Assembly: GCA_022600695.1 (NCBI GenBank)
Contig: JAHZJY010000175.1
Coordinates: 1 to 21,041, forward strand
Length of the DNA stretch: 21,041 bases
Direction: 5' to 3'
Source: Actinomycetes bacterium
GTDB taxonomy: Bacteria > Actinomycetota > Actinomycetes > Mycobacteriales > Mycobacteriaceae
Notes under the pieces: model-generated
The model's database searches: none
Told to the model about the DNA's origin: nothing
Seen by the model: only the letters and a program-made list of their open reading frames with translations
Part shown: positions 1 through 8,959 of the stretch, piece after piece
Position numbering within the stretch: the first letter of the stretch is position 1
Layout: each line of letters opens with the position of its first letter
Made by a program: the position numbers and the translations under genes

Positions 1-1
1 C

Positions 2-385
2 GGCGAGTGGTCGCGCACCAACGACGTGTTCGTCAAGCAGGTCAGTGTCCGCGCGGTCTGGACCATAGCGTCGGAATGCAGCTACCCCACCGAGTGCACC
101 GGAACGGTGACCAGCAATCAGGGCTGGACGGCGCCGATCTATCAGACGGGTGGTGAATGGTATGTCAAACACGTTGTTCCGCAGTGGATTCCGTGCCTCG
201 ACGGATCCACGGCAGACGGATTTCAGGTGTTCCGGTTCAAGAGAATGACCCCGGGTGGCGACTACACCGACCCGAACTCGAACACCCTGGTCGGGGAGGA
301 CGCCACCACCGGTCCCAGCGGCGCCTGCGGCCGCAGCCTTCCGGCCTTCATCACCATGCCGTTCAAACTGGTCAAGGTGGGCTGA
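2..385 (+). CDS. C-terminal part of a mycobacterial hypothetical protein (5' end outside window)
   Basis: The reading frame is open from base 2 to a TGA at 383-385, and the text before the first possible start (GTG at 26) reads GEWSRTNDVF, which fits the protein that follows. The gene therefore begins upstream of the window. About 127 residues are visible. They contain repeated aromatic and cysteine positions (CSYPTECTGTVTS, GWTAPIY, WYVKHVVPQWIPC, SGACGRSLP) that look like a secreted, disulfide-bearing beta-rich domain. I recall similar mycobacterial exported proteins of unknown function but cannot name a family. It converges on the mce operon with only 6 bp between the two stop codons, so it is not part of that operon. 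Confidence 0.75.
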   Translation, partial: GEWSRTNDVFVKQVSVRAVWTIASECSYPTECTGTVTSNQGWTAPIYQTGGEWYVKHVVPQWIPCLDGSTADGFQVFRFKRMTPGGDYTDPNSNTLVGEDATTGPSGACGRSLPAFITMPFKLVKVG

Positions 386-391
386 CCGGAC

Positions 392-1966
392 TCAGCTGGT
401 CGGCAGCAGGTCCGTCCAGTCCTGTTCGCCGTCCTGCGTGACGATATCGGTCTGACGCGCCACCGTCCCGTCCGGTGTGGCGAACTGCCCGGTCTGCGGG
501 TCGTAGGTGGCGATCGCCACTGACGGACCCGCGGCCGGACCCTCAACGTCGGGGCGGAGGGCGCTCGGAGCCACCACGGGACCCCCGGTAACCGGCGCAT
601 CCGGCGCGGATGCCCCCTCGGCCGGCGGCGGGCCCGGTGGTGTCGGGCCGGGCGGTGGCAGCGGGGTTCCCTCCAGCGGCCCGTAGATGTGGTCCTCGAA
701 AGTGACGCGGTCATCCGGCGGGATGCCCTGGGCGATCAGGTTCGGGTCGAAAGGATACGGACCCAGCGCGTGCTGCCGCATGGCCAGCGGCTGGAAGTCT
801 TCATCGCTCTCACACAACTCAGCGGTCGGGGCCCGCTTTCCGGGCTGACCCATGCACGGGTAGTTGCGGGCGCCGCGGACGGCGATCGGCGAGTCCTGCG
901 GCAACTTGCAGTACAGGCCGTCCGGGGTGTCGACATCGGAGAGATCCGAGGGCGATCGCCACGACGACGGCGGCAGGAAACCCACCGTGCAGGCCGGCGG
1001 ATCGTTGATGGTCAAGGTGAAGTCGCCCTGGGTGAACCCGGTGGGATTGTTACGCGGCAGCCCCACCGCCTGCACCGAGGCGATATAGGGCGGCAGCAGC
1101 ACCAGCAACTGCTCCAGGGATGCGTTGTAGGTCACCGCGATCCGGCTGACCGTCGTGAGGTTGGCGAGTAGCACCGGCAGGGTCGGCTTGACCTGGCTCA
1201 GCAGTCGGGACACCTCATTGAGGGCGGCCGGCCCGTCGGAGAGGACCCCACGAAGCTGCGGATCACTGGCGCGCAGTTGACCGGTCAACCCGGCCAGGCT
1301 ACGGGCCCAGCTGCGCAGTGCGTCCGCGGACACCACCTGACCGTCCAGCAGGGGCCGGGCGTCGTCGACAAGGGTGCGGGCCCGGCCGGCAACCCGGTCG
1401 AAGTCCGCGATGACGGTCGACGAGGAGTCCAGCAGGGTCGCCAGGTCGTCGGCGGAACCGTTGAGGCCGTTGAACGATTCGTCCAGGAGTTTGCTCAGCC
1501 GGTCCTTCGGAATGCTCTGCAGCAGCGCGCTGACCTGGTCGAGCATTGGTCCGACCTGCTGCGGGACGGTCGTGTCGGTCACCGCGATCACCGAACCATC
1601 CCGCAGGTAGGGTCCCGAATCGGTTCGGGGCAGGAGGTCGACGTACTGCTCCCCGACCGCGGAGACACTGAGCACCCGGGCCTGGAGATCGGCCGGAATC
1701 CTCGGCGAGGTCGCCAGTGACAGGGTGGCCTCCGCCCCGCCGCGAACGGGTCGCACGTCGGTGACCTTTCCGATCTGCACGCCGCGGTAGGTCACATTGG
1801 AGAATTGGTACAGCCCGCCGGTTCTCGACAGTTCAACTGTGACCGTGATCCGTCCGATCCCGAGCAACGTCGGGACCTGCATGTAGACGCCGACCATCGC
1901 CGCGATACCGACGATCGAGGCGATGGTGAAGATCACCAACTGGGTTCGCACGAATCGGGTGAGCAT
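392..1966 (-). CDS. mceF: MceF, Mce-family (MlaD-fold) lipid-transport protein
   Basis: This 524-residue protein is the last gene of the operon, the usual place for MceF. An N-terminal membrane anchor (about residues 8-30) is followed by an MCE/MlaD domain (about 38-115) with the typical GVQIGKV turn and a VGEQYVDL strand. A long helical region follows (about 140-310), then a C-terminal tail rich in Pro and Ala (about 435-500). Mce proteins are thought to form a hydrophobic conduit that takes lipids from the outer envelope to the YrbE permease. The ATG at 1966-1964 overlaps the stop of mceE by one base (TGATG), which suggests coupled translation. The stop lies 6 bp from the convergent gene on the left, and I see no hairpin terminator there. 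Confidence 0.93.
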   Translation of the reverse strand: MLTRFVRTQLVIFTIASIVGIAAMVGVYMQVPTLLGIGRITVTVELSRTGGLYQFSNVTYRGVQIGKVTDVRPVRGGAEATLSLATSPRIPADLQARVLSVSAVGEQYVDLLPRTDSGPYLRDGSVIAVTDTTVPQQVGPMLDQVSALLQSIPKDRLSKLLDESFNGLNGSADDLATLLDSSSTVIADFDRVAGRARTLVDDARPLLDGQVVSADALRSWARSLAGLTGQLRASDPQLRGVLSDGPAALNEVSRLLSQVKPTLPVLLANLTTVSRIAVTYNASLEQLLVLLPPYIASVQAVGLPRNNPTGFTQGDFTLTINDPPACTVGFLPPSSWRSPSDLSDVDTPDGLYCKLPQDSPIAVRGARNYPCMGQPGKRAPTAELCESDEDFQPLAMRQHALGPYPFDPNLIAQGIPPDDRVTFEDHIYGPLEGTPLPPPGPTPPGPPPAEGASAPDAPVTGGPVVAPSALRPDVEGPAAGPSVAIATYDPQTGQFATPDGTVARQTDIVTQDGEQDWTDLLPTS

Positions 1967-3201
1967 CAGTTGCCCCCTTCGTCTTCGGGGGCTCCGTCTG
2001 CGGGTTCACGGTCCAGCGGGGCAAGCTGCAACTCCGGCGAGACCGGATCAGGAGGGCCGGAGGTGTCCGCGGCTGCCGCCGGTGGCGGGCTGAACGGCGC
2101 GTTGAGCGGGTCGTAGGTGTAGGTCGCGTACCAGGGATCACCGGGTGCCGGAACGAGTTTCGCGCCCTCCTGACCCCAGCGGGTGCCGAGGAAGAGGGTC
2201 TTCTTCAGCCGCGGAACGGTGAAGTCGAAGATGATGTACTGATTGAGGTAGTCGCCCCGGATCGCGCGGTCGATGGTCGCCTGCCCGTACGGGAACGCGG
2301 TGAAGTAGGCCAGCGCCGCATCCAGTTGCGGGCCGACGTCGGCCAGCGACCGCAGTGTGGGTTCCAGGTTGCGCAGATTGCGCACCAGGTCGGCCTGGGT
2401 GTCGGTGACCAGATCCCCGGCCAGGGTGCTGAAACTGCCGAGCTTGTCCAACGCGGCGGTCAGCCGGGGCCGTTCGGCCACCAGAACATCGAGCGCCGGG
2501 GGAATCCGGTCCAGCGCCTCGGTGAGCACATCGCGCTGGCCGGCGAAGGTCCCGGCCAGCCGGTTCAGCGCGACCACCGTCGCATTGATGTTGTCCCGCT
2601 GGTCGGCCAGCACCCCGACGAAGTCATTCAGCCGGGTCAGCAGATCCCGGATCTGCGGTTCCCGACCGCCCAGCGCGGAGTTGAGTTCAGCGACGATATC
2701 GCCGATCTGGCCGACCCCTCCCCCGTTGATGACCACCGACAACGCCGAGAGGGTCTGCTCGGTGGACGGGTAGGTGGACGACTTGTTCAGGCCGAGGGTC
2801 GACCCCGGGGCGAGCCGGCCGGTCGGCGCCTGACCCAGCGGTGGATTCAGCGCCAGATGCATCGAACCCAGCAGGCTGGTCTGTCCCACCGTCGCGACAG
2901 CGTTTGCCGGAATGGTGATCTCCGGCTTGACCGAGATCTCGACGTCGGCATGCCAGTCCCGCACCGACATGTTGTTCACGCTGCCGACCACCACATCGCC
3001 GACCAGCACCGGTGAATTCGGTTCCAGCGTGCTGACGTTGGCGATTTCGATGTGATAAGTGGCAGCGTCCGGACCCCGCCCGACCGCACCCGGCAGCGGT
3101 AGCGAGTTCAGTCCGCCGAAGCCGCAGCCGCTCAGCGCGACGACCAGCGCGAGGCAACCGGCCGCCCGAACCAGCCGGCGGTAACCGAGGACACAGATCA
3201 T
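1966..3201 (-). CDS. mceE: MceE (LprK-type) Mce-family lipoprotein
   Basis: The gene encodes 411 residues when started at the ATG at 3201. The frame stays open further upstream, to 3450, but this start is favoured because it forms an ATGA overlap with the end of mceD and directly begins a lipoprotein signal. That signal has basic RR residues, a hydrophobic stretch, and the lipobox LSGC with the acylated cysteine at residue 26. The MCE domain follows (about 50-130, with VLVGDVVVGSV), then a coiled or helical region and a Pro-rich tail (PPPAAAADTSGPPDP). MceE is the one lipid-anchored subunit in each Mce set, matching LprK of the M. tuberculosis mce1 operon. It should sit on the outer face of the inner membrane with the other Mce subunits. 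Confidence 0.93.
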   Translation of the reverse strand: MICVLGYRRLVRAAGCLALVVALSGCGFGGLNSLPLPGAVGRGPDAATYHIEIANVSTLEPNSPVLVGDVVVGSVNNMSVRDWHADVEISVKPEITIPANAVATVGQTSLLGSMHLALNPPLGQAPTGRLAPGSTLGLNKSSTYPSTEQTLSALSVVINGGGVGQIGDIVAELNSALGGREPQIRDLLTRLNDFVGVLADQRDNINATVVALNRLAGTFAGQRDVLTEALDRIPPALDVLVAERPRLTAALDKLGSFSTLAGDLVTDTQADLVRNLRNLEPTLRSLADVGPQLDAALAYFTAFPYGQATIDRAIRGDYLNQYIIFDFTVPRLKKTLFLGTRWGQEGAKLVPAPGDPWYATYTYDPLNAPFSPPPAAAADTSGPPDPVSPELQLAPLDREPADGAPEDEGGN

Positions 3202-4712
3202 GACGGCGGCTCCCCCACTCCGGCCGGCAGCGGCACCGGCGGCGGCATCGGCGGCGGGGGAACCGGCGCCGCCTCGGCCGGCAGCAGCATGTCCTGCACA
3301 TTGGACGGGGTGCTCGGCGCGGGAACCGATGCCTGGCCGTGCGCGACACCCGCCGGAACGGGCGCACCCGGGAAGAGCGCGGGCTGCGGGTCGGCGGGCA
3401 GACCGTCGGGCGTATAGGCGCCCTGCCGGAGGTCCGGCGGCCCACCCCATCCGGCCGGCGGCGGCACGTCACCGTCGAGGCCGGTATAGGCCGAGATGGA
3501 GGGGGGCAGTTCCACGGGTGCGGTGCCGCCTTCGGCACCGGGAGCCAACTTCGGCTCGGAATACACGAGGTTCCACGGACTGGGCGACTTGCCGAGGTAG
3601 GCGTTGAACGGCAGCGGCAGATAGTTGAAGTTGATCAGGCGCAGTGCCGGCCCGAGATATTGCGAGCACAGCCTGCTGGTCTCGCTGGCCGTCGCGTTCT
3701 CAATGGCACCGATCGCCGCGCAGACCACCTGAAGGGGGTTGGAGAAGTTCGCCAGCGCGAAGCCGCCGAGCGCGCTTTGGATGTCCGGGTTGTAGATGTT
3801 GTAGCTGTTCCCGATCGCGTTGGGTGCCACATGCAGCAGATTCTTCAGAGCGGACTGATTGTCACTGAGGTTGCGGACGACATCGCTCAGACGGCCGATC
3901 TGCTCGGCAGTCTGGTTGCGGCTGCCCGCGACGAACCGCTGGACGTCCACCACCGCGCTGGAGAGATTGGTCAGGGCCGCATCGAGATCCGATCGGCTGC
4001 CGTCGAGCACACCGGCCACGGTGGCGAGCCGGTCCTGGAACTGGACGATCTGGGTGTTGCTGTCCCGCAGTGCGGTGACGAAGGTCTGTAGGTTCTCGAT
4101 GACATCGACGATATTGCCGCTGCCGTCGGCCAGGATGCGGCTGAGCCCGGACAGTTGCGCGATGGTGTCACGCAGTTTCTCGCCGTTGCCGTCCATGGCT
4201 CCCGCGGCGCTGTCGATGAACCGGCCCACCGACGAGGTGGACTGGTCGAGGGTGGGGCCGAGATCGGTTGCCAGCCTGGTCAACTGTTCCTTGACCTGGT
4301 CCCACTCGACGGGCACGGCGGTGCGGTCGGTGTCGATCACCGCACCGTCGCGCATCCTGGGACCGTCAGGCCGCCCATCCGCGCCGTAGGCGGGGGCGAG
4401 TTGGACATAGCGCGCGCCGACCAGGTTTTGGGCCACCATGACGGCCCGGGCATCGGCCGGGATGGGCACCGTGCGGTCAACGGCCAGGGTCATCTTCGCT
4501 TTGGTGCCGCGCGGTTCGATCTCCTTGATCGTGCCCACCTTCACCCCGGCGACCCTGACCTCATCACCGGGGTAGATCGCGGTGGCACTGGTGAAGTAGG
4601 CGGTGATCGTCGTCGGCTTCAGTGCGACGTTGCGCACCAACAGACCCGCTCCCCCGGCGATCAGCAGGGCCAGCAACGCGGCGATCGCCACGGTGGACCG
4701 GGTACGCGTCAT
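3198..4712 (-). CDS. mceD: MceD, Mce-family lipid-transport protein
   Basis: The protein has 504 residues from the ATG at 4712. The frame is open to 4757, but this start gives an ATGA overlap with the mceC stop and begins directly with a membrane anchor (MTRTRSTVAIAALLALLIAG). The MCE domain lies at about 33-115 and includes DEVRVAGVKVGTI and LVGARYVQL. A long helical section follows, then the MceD-like segment ANFSNPLQVVCAAIGAIENA with paired cysteines. The tail is very rich in Pro and Ala (PPPPMPPPVPLPAG). These C-terminal features, together with position, separate it from the other Mce paralogues. It is expected to be one of six different subunits building the lipid tunnel. Confidence 0.92.
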   Translation of the reverse strand: MTRTRSTVAIAALLALLIAGGAGLLVRNVALKPTTITAYFTSATAIYPGDEVRVAGVKVGTIKEIEPRGTKAKMTLAVDRTVPIPADARAVMVAQNLVGARYVQLAPAYGADGRPDGPRMRDGAVIDTDRTAVPVEWDQVKEQLTRLATDLGPTLDQSTSSVGRFIDSAAGAMDGNGEKLRDTIAQLSGLSRILADGSGNIVDVIENLQTFVTALRDSNTQIVQFQDRLATVAGVLDGSRSDLDAALTNLSSAVVDVQRFVAGSRNQTAEQIGRLSDVVRNLSDNQSALKNLLHVAPNAIGNSYNIYNPDIQSALGGFALANFSNPLQVVCAAIGAIENATASETSRLCSQYLGPALRLINFNYLPLPFNAYLGKSPSPWNLVYSEPKLAPGAEGGTAPVELPPSISAYTGLDGDVPPPAGWGGPPDLRQGAYTPDGLPADPQPALFPGAPVPAGVAHGQASVPAPSTPSNVQDMLLPAEAAPVPPPPMPPPVPLPAGVGEPPS

Positions 4713-5848
4713 GGCTGCCCCACCGTCTGAGGGGGGATGCCGAACGGCCCCCACCACTGATTGGGTTGCGGAATACCGTTGTAGGGCAACGGGAACTCCG
4801 CGCGTGGTCCGGCGTTGTCCGGCGGTTGTCCGGCGTCCACCCCGCGCCGGAAGCCCAGTGCGTAGTCGAAGAACGGCTGCAGTGTCTGCGCCGGTGACAG
4901 GTTGGCAACGAAGGCGTTGTAGTAGAAACCGTTGTTCACCGCCTCGGCCTGGGTCAGCTGGAATTTGGCCAGGCCGGCCATCGCCTTGCCGACATTGTCG
5001 TTATTGCGTTGCAGCATCTCGGTGACCGCGTTCAGCTTCTCCAGCGCCGGCGCCAGATCCTGCTCATTGTCGGCGACCAAGCCGCTGAGTTGCTGGGACA
5101 GCGCGGAGGTGTTGGCCAGCAGATTGACAATCGCGTAGCGGCGTTCCTCGAGCACCCCCAGCAACTCGTTGGCATTGAGTATCAGCGCGTTGACCTGCTG
5201 GCTGCGCTCGGCGAGGATGCCGGTCACCTCCGAGGCGCTCGCGAGTAGATCGGCCAGCGAACCGTTGCGCTCGTTGAGCGCCCTGGAGATCCGGCTGATT
5301 CCGTCGAAGGTCGGCCCGAGGTGCGGCGCCAGCCGGTCGATGGTCGTCGACAGGGTGTCCAGCGACTGGTTGAGTGCGGCGGTGTCGGTGTCGGTGGTGT
5401 TGGCGGTGAACTCACCGAGCGCATCGGTCAGCGAGTAGGGCGAACCGGTGCGCGACACTGGGATGACATCGGCGGGGCTGAGTCGCCCCTCGCCGGCCGA
5501 CTCCAGCGTCAGCAGCCGCTGACCGAGCAACGTCCCGGTCCGGATGTGCGCGGTGGTGGCCGAGCCGAGCCGAACCTTGCCGTTGACCGCGAAAGTCACC
5601 AGCGCCTTGCCCATGTCCGGGCCCCGACCCAGCGCCACCTCGGACACGGTGCCCACCTTGACGCCGGAGACCTTGACCTCGTTACCGGGGACCAGGCCGC
5701 CGGCCTCGATGAACAATGCTTGATGGTGGACCGAGGTCGCCAGCGTCAGCAGTCGCTGCGGCTGGAGACCGACGGTGATGATGAGCGCGATCAGCGTCAG
5801 CCCGATGAACCCGGAGCGAACCAGATGGGGGCCATGGTATTTCAGCAT
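4709..5848 (-). CDS. mceC: MceC, Mce-family lipid-transport protein
   Basis: The protein has 379 residues when started at the ATG at 5848 (MLKYHGPHLVRSGFIG). The frame is open to 5956, but the extra 36 residues overlap the end of mceB and do not look like Mce sequence. A membrane anchor (about 10-30) precedes the MCE domain (about 38-115, EVKVSGVKVGTV and LLGQRLLTLES). The helical domain ends in a segment typical of MceC, FYYNAFVANLSPAQTLQPFFDY. Unlike most junctions here, 16 bp separate it from the mceB stop, and that gap carries a purine-rich GAGAAG element that can act as its own ribosome site. The C-terminus is short and lacks the long proline tail of MceD and MceF. Confidence 0.92.
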   Translation of the reverse strand: MLKYHGPHLVRSGFIGLTLIALIITVGLQPQRLLTLATSVHHQALFIEAGGLVPGNEVKVSGVKVGTVSEVALGRGPDMGKALVTFAVNGKVRLGSATTAHIRTGTLLGQRLLTLESAGEGRLSPADVIPVSRTGSPYSLTDALGEFTANTTDTDTAALNQSLDTLSTTIDRLAPHLGPTFDGISRISRALNERNGSLADLLASASEVTGILAERSQQVNALILNANELLGVLEERRYAIVNLLANTSALSQQLSGLVADNEQDLAPALEKLNAVTEMLQRNNDNVGKAMAGLAKFQLTQAEAVNNGFYYNAFVANLSPAQTLQPFFDYALGFRRGVDAGQPPDNAGPRAEFPLPYNGIPQPNQWWGPFGIPPQTVGQP

Positions 5849-5864
5849 GCGGGCCTGCTTCTCA

Positions 5865-6890
5865 TCACGGTTCCGCGCACCTTCCGGTGTGCTGCATGAT
5901 CCACGGGAAGTAGGCGGTCCGGCCCTGCAGGTCGCTGACCCGGAACGACATTCCACACAGGTACTGGTTGATCCAGCTGCCGTAGGAGCCGAGCCGGACC
6001 AGCTTGCGGTAGTTCTTCGGTGCCTTCTGCAAGGCGAGGTCCAAGGTCTCCTTGTCCTGATCCAGAATGGGCGCCAGCCTGGCCAACTCGTCGACGGTCC
6101 CGGCCAGCGGCGCCCGCGCCTCGGTCAGCAGATCCGTCAGCACCGCGGTGCCGTCATCGAGGGCGGTGATCGCGGTGCCGATCGGATCCCGGTCCGCCGA
6201 CAGGCCGGTGATGAGAGTCTCCAGACGGTCCACCGCGACGGAGAACTTGTCTCCGTCTGTGCTGATGGTCGCCAGCACCGCGTTCAGGTTGTCGATCAAC
6301 TGCTGGACGGTTCGGCTGTTGTCGGCGAGCGCGCCGGAGAACGCCGACGTCTTCGCGAACAGCGACTCGACGTTGCTCTCCTGGCCCTGCAGGATCTGGA
6401 TCAGCGAATTGGTCAGGGCGTTGACGGCCTGCGGGTTGAGTCCCTGCACCACGGGTTTGAGCCCACCGAGCAGCAGATCGAGGTCCAGGGCCGGCTCGGT
6501 GCGATCCGCGGGTATCACCGACCCGGCAGGCTGGATGGTGGTCGACCCCGGGCCGTCGAGCAGTTCCAGGTAGCGGTCCCCGACCAGGTTGAGGTAGCGC
6601 ACCGCCGCCGTGGTGCCGGCCGTCAGCACGATATCGCGGTCGGCTCCGAACCTGACGTGCACGGTGTTGTCGGGCTGCAGATCGACGCTGCTGACCGATC
6701 CGATCCGTACGCCGGCCACCCGGACCGAGTCCCCGCTCTTCAGGCTCGATACGTCGTCGAAAACGGCAGTGTAGGAGTTCTCCGGGCCGCCCCGATATTG
6801 GCCGAAGATCGCGAACAGGGCGGCGGTCAGCATCAGCATCACCGCCATGAAGATGCCGATTTTGAGACCGGTCGTACGCAGGTTGATCAT
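5865..6890 (-). CDS. mceB: MceB, Mce-family lipid-transport protein
   Basis: The protein has 341 residues from the ATG at 6890, which overlaps the mceA stop as ATGA. A longer open frame upstream (to 7223) runs across mceA and is not used. A membrane anchor (about 8-28) is followed by the MCE domain (about 38-115) with DSVRVAGVRIGSV and NLVGDRYLELL. A helical domain completes the protein, and the C-terminus includes a CGMSFRV...TGRCAEP cysteine pair typical of MceB. It is the shortest Mce subunit here, as is usual for MceB, and has no proline-rich tail. It should assemble with the other five Mce proteins on the YrbE permease pair. Confidence 0.93.
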   Translation of the reverse strand: MINLRTTGLKIGIFMAVMLMLTAALFAIFGQYRGGPENSYTAVFDDVSSLKSGDSVRVAGVRIGSVSSVDLQPDNTVHVRFGADRDIVLTAGTTAAVRYLNLVGDRYLELLDGPGSTTIQPAGSVIPADRTEPALDLDLLLGGLKPVVQGLNPQAVNALTNSLIQILQGQESNVESLFAKTSAFSGALADNSRTVQQLIDNLNAVLATISTDGDKFSVAVDRLETLITGLSADRDPIGTAITALDDGTAVLTDLLTEARAPLAGTVDELARLAPILDQDKETLDLALQKAPKNYRKLVRLGSYGSWINQYLCGMSFRVSDLQGRTAYFPWIMQHTGRCAEP

Positions 6891-8092
6891 CCGCCGGGCT
6901 GACCGATCTGTGCGGTATTGCGCGGCGGACCGTCCAGCGGGCCGAACAACGCCTGCTTGAGGCCATCGGAGTTCAGCAGAATGCCCTGGTTGCCGTACTG
7001 GGCCTGGTTCGCGCCGATATCGGTGACCACGTACGGCGGGCGCTGCTCGTAACCGACGTTGGGCAGGTCGGTGCACTGCGGCCCGCCCTTGGCGGCGACT
7101 TTCGGCAGGTTGCCCGGATACCGGTAGCGCTCGCGGCCGAGGAAGAACCCCTGCAGTAGCACGGCGCCCGGCACCGGAATTCCCGGGCCGTTCGCCAGCG
7201 GGAGCAGTCCACCCAGTCCGCATGTCAGTGCCTGGTTGTACTCGTTGGTCAGATCGGTGGTGGGCACCAGCAGGTGGATGACATCGGCGAGCGGCTGCCG
7301 GTTCTCGGTGAGCACCTCGGTTCCGATATCGGCCAGCCCGATGGCGCTGAGCAGCAGGGCATCGAGACTGTCCTGGGTATCGACGACGGTCTCACTGATC
7401 CGGGTGGTATTGGCGACGGTGTCCAGTAGATCCGGCGAGGCGTCGGCGAACGCGTCGAATACCGTCGGCGATATTTCGAGGGCGTGGTTGAGGTTTTCCA
7501 GCGCGGGGTTGAGCGTGGCCAGGGCGCTGTCCAGGTCGACCAGAGTCTGCCCGAACGCCTCCCCGCGGCCGTCTAGCGACTTCGACAGCGCACCCAGGGT
7601 CTGGTTGAGCTTCGCCGGCTCGACCGCCGACAGCACCGACACCAATTTCTGGAAGACCGTGTTCAGTTCGACGGTGACTCTGTCGCCGCCCCGGATCACC
7701 GTCCCGGCCTGGAGCGCGGCCGGGGACGGCCGGCTCGGTGCCACCAACTCGACGAACTTGGCGCCGAACACCGTCGAGGAGGTGATCTCCGCCCCGACGT
7801 TGGCCGGAATGACCTTCACCGCGTCCGGCTGGATGGCCAGGTGCAGGGCCGCCCCGCCATCGGGCAACGGCTCGATCGAATCCACCTTGCCCACCTGCGC
7901 GCCGTGGATCTTGACCTTCGCGTTCGGATACATCACCAGCCCGGCGCGGTCGGCGATGACGGTCACCGGGACGCTTCTGGTGAAGCTGTCCTGGAACAGT
8001 CCCACGGCCAGCACCACCACGATGGCCAGCGCAAGCACGGTGAGCACACCCGCCAGTGGGCGGATGTCGGTGGTTCTGCGTCTGGTGGCCAT
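6887..8092 (-). CDS. mceA: MceA, Mce-family lipid-transport protein
   Basis: This 401-residue protein is the first Mce subunit after the two permease genes. A membrane anchor (about 13-32) precedes the MCE domain (about 40-120), which includes RAGLVMYPNAKVKIHGAQVG and STVFGAKFVEL, both hallmarks of MceA. The C-terminal part has the MceA pattern of a cysteine-containing segment (TCGLGGLLPL), RYRYPGNLPKV, a second cysteine (GGPQCTDLP) and a terminal region ending in IGQPGG. Only 5 bp separate its ATG from the yrbEB stop codon. MceA of M. tuberculosis mce1 is the original 'mammalian cell entry' protein, but the family role is lipid import. I cannot assign this operon firmly to a numbered mce type (mce1 to mce9). 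Confidence 0.94.
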   Translation of the reverse strand: MATRRRTTDIRPLAGVLTVLALAIVVVLAVGLFQDSFTRSVPVTVIADRAGLVMYPNAKVKIHGAQVGKVDSIEPLPDGGAALHLAIQPDAVKVIPANVGAEITSSTVFGAKFVELVAPSRPSPAALQAGTVIRGGDRVTVELNTVFQKLVSVLSAVEPAKLNQTLGALSKSLDGRGEAFGQTLVDLDSALATLNPALENLNHALEISPTVFDAFADASPDLLDTVANTTRISETVVDTQDSLDALLLSAIGLADIGTEVLTENRQPLADVIHLLVPTTDLTNEYNQALTCGLGGLLPLANGPGIPVPGAVLLQGFFLGRERYRYPGNLPKVAAKGGPQCTDLPNVGYEQRPPYVVTDIGANQAQYGNQGILLNSDGLKQALFGPLDGPPRNTAQIGQPGG

Positions 8093-8097
8093 CGCGC

Positions 8098-8955
8098 TTA
8101 TCCGGACAGGTTGAAGTTGCCGTCGGAACCGTAGATCGCCAGTGACACCAGCAGGGTCACCGACACCACCACGATCAGCGAGGTCCGCACCGCATTGCCG
8201 ACAGCGACACCGACCCCGGAGGGACCGCCGGAGGCGAAGTACCCGAAATAGGTGTGGACCAGCAGGATGGTGATCGCCATCAGCACCGCCTGCGCGAACG
8301 ACCAGAGCAGGTCTATCGGGTTCAGGAAGGTGTCGAAGTAATGGTTGTAGAGCCCGGCCGACTGGCCGAACAGCGCCACCGTGACGAACTGGCTGGCCAG
8401 GAACGACAGGATGACGGCAATCGAGTACAGCGGCGCAATGGCGACCATTCCGGCCAGTAGCCGGGTCGAGACCAGATACTCCACCGGCCGGATCCCCATC
8501 GACTCCAGGGCGTCGATCTCCTCGTTGATCCGCATCGCGCCCAGTTGAGCGGTCACCCCGGCGCCGAAGGTGGCGGCGAGACCGATGCCGGCCACCACCG
8601 GCGCGGAAATCCGGACGTTGATGAACGCCGCCAGGAACCCGGTCAGCGCTTCCACTCCGATATTGCCCAGCGAGGAGTAGCCCTGTACGGCGAGCGTGCC
8701 GCCCGCGGCCAGGGTGAGAAACCCGACGATGGCCACCGTGCCGCCGATCATGGCCAGGGTGCCGGCGCCCATGCTGATCTCGGCGATCAGCCGAATGACC
8801 TCTGTCCGGTAGCGGACCGCGGCATGGGGCATCCCCGCGATGCCCTTGGCGTAGAACACGGTGTGGTCACCGAGCCGGCCGAAAAAACCGATCGGACGAC
8901 GTAACTCCCGGAAGAGTCTCGGGTAGTTGGCCCGCAGAACGGTCATAGTGCCCAT
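8098..8955 (-). CDS. yrbEB: YrbEB, MlaE-family permease of the Mce transporter
   Basis: This 285-residue integral membrane protein is the second permease of the operon. The MlaE-family signature is at about 145-165 (EEIDALESMGIRPVEYLVSTR), within a run of about five hydrophobic segments (for example IGGTVAIVGFLTLAAGG and LVVVVSVTLLVSLAIYG near the C-terminus). YrbE proteins form the transmembrane core that links the Mce tunnel to an MceG-type ATPase, which is normally encoded elsewhere and is not seen here. The start could be the ATG at 8955, 4 bp after the yrbEA stop, or an in-frame ATG at 8946; neither has a strong ribosome site, so the choice is open. Confidence 0.94.
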   Translation of the reverse strand: MGTMTVLRANYPRLFRELRRPIGFFGRLGDHTVFYAKGIAGMPHAAVRYRTEVIRLIAEISMGAGTLAMIGGTVAIVGFLTLAAGGTLAVQGYSSLGNIGVEALTGFLAAFINVRISAPVVAGIGLAATFGAGVTAQLGAMRINEEIDALESMGIRPVEYLVSTRLLAGMVAIAPLYSIAVILSFLASQFVTVALFGQSAGLYNHYFDTFLNPIDLLWSFAQAVLMAITILLVHTYFGYFASGGPSGVGVAVGNAVRTSLIVVVSVTLLVSLAIYGSDGNFNLSG

Positions 8956-8959
8956 CGGC

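Noticed and set aside
165..178. Near match to the KstR pattern (TCAAACACGTTGTT)
   Set aside because: It matches seven of eight fixed bases but lies inside a coding region far from any start codon.
3202..3450. Longer upstream start for mceE
   Set aside because: The 83 extra residues overlap mceD, are low-complexity Ala/Arg/Gly sequence, and would bury the lipoprotein signal that begins at 3201.
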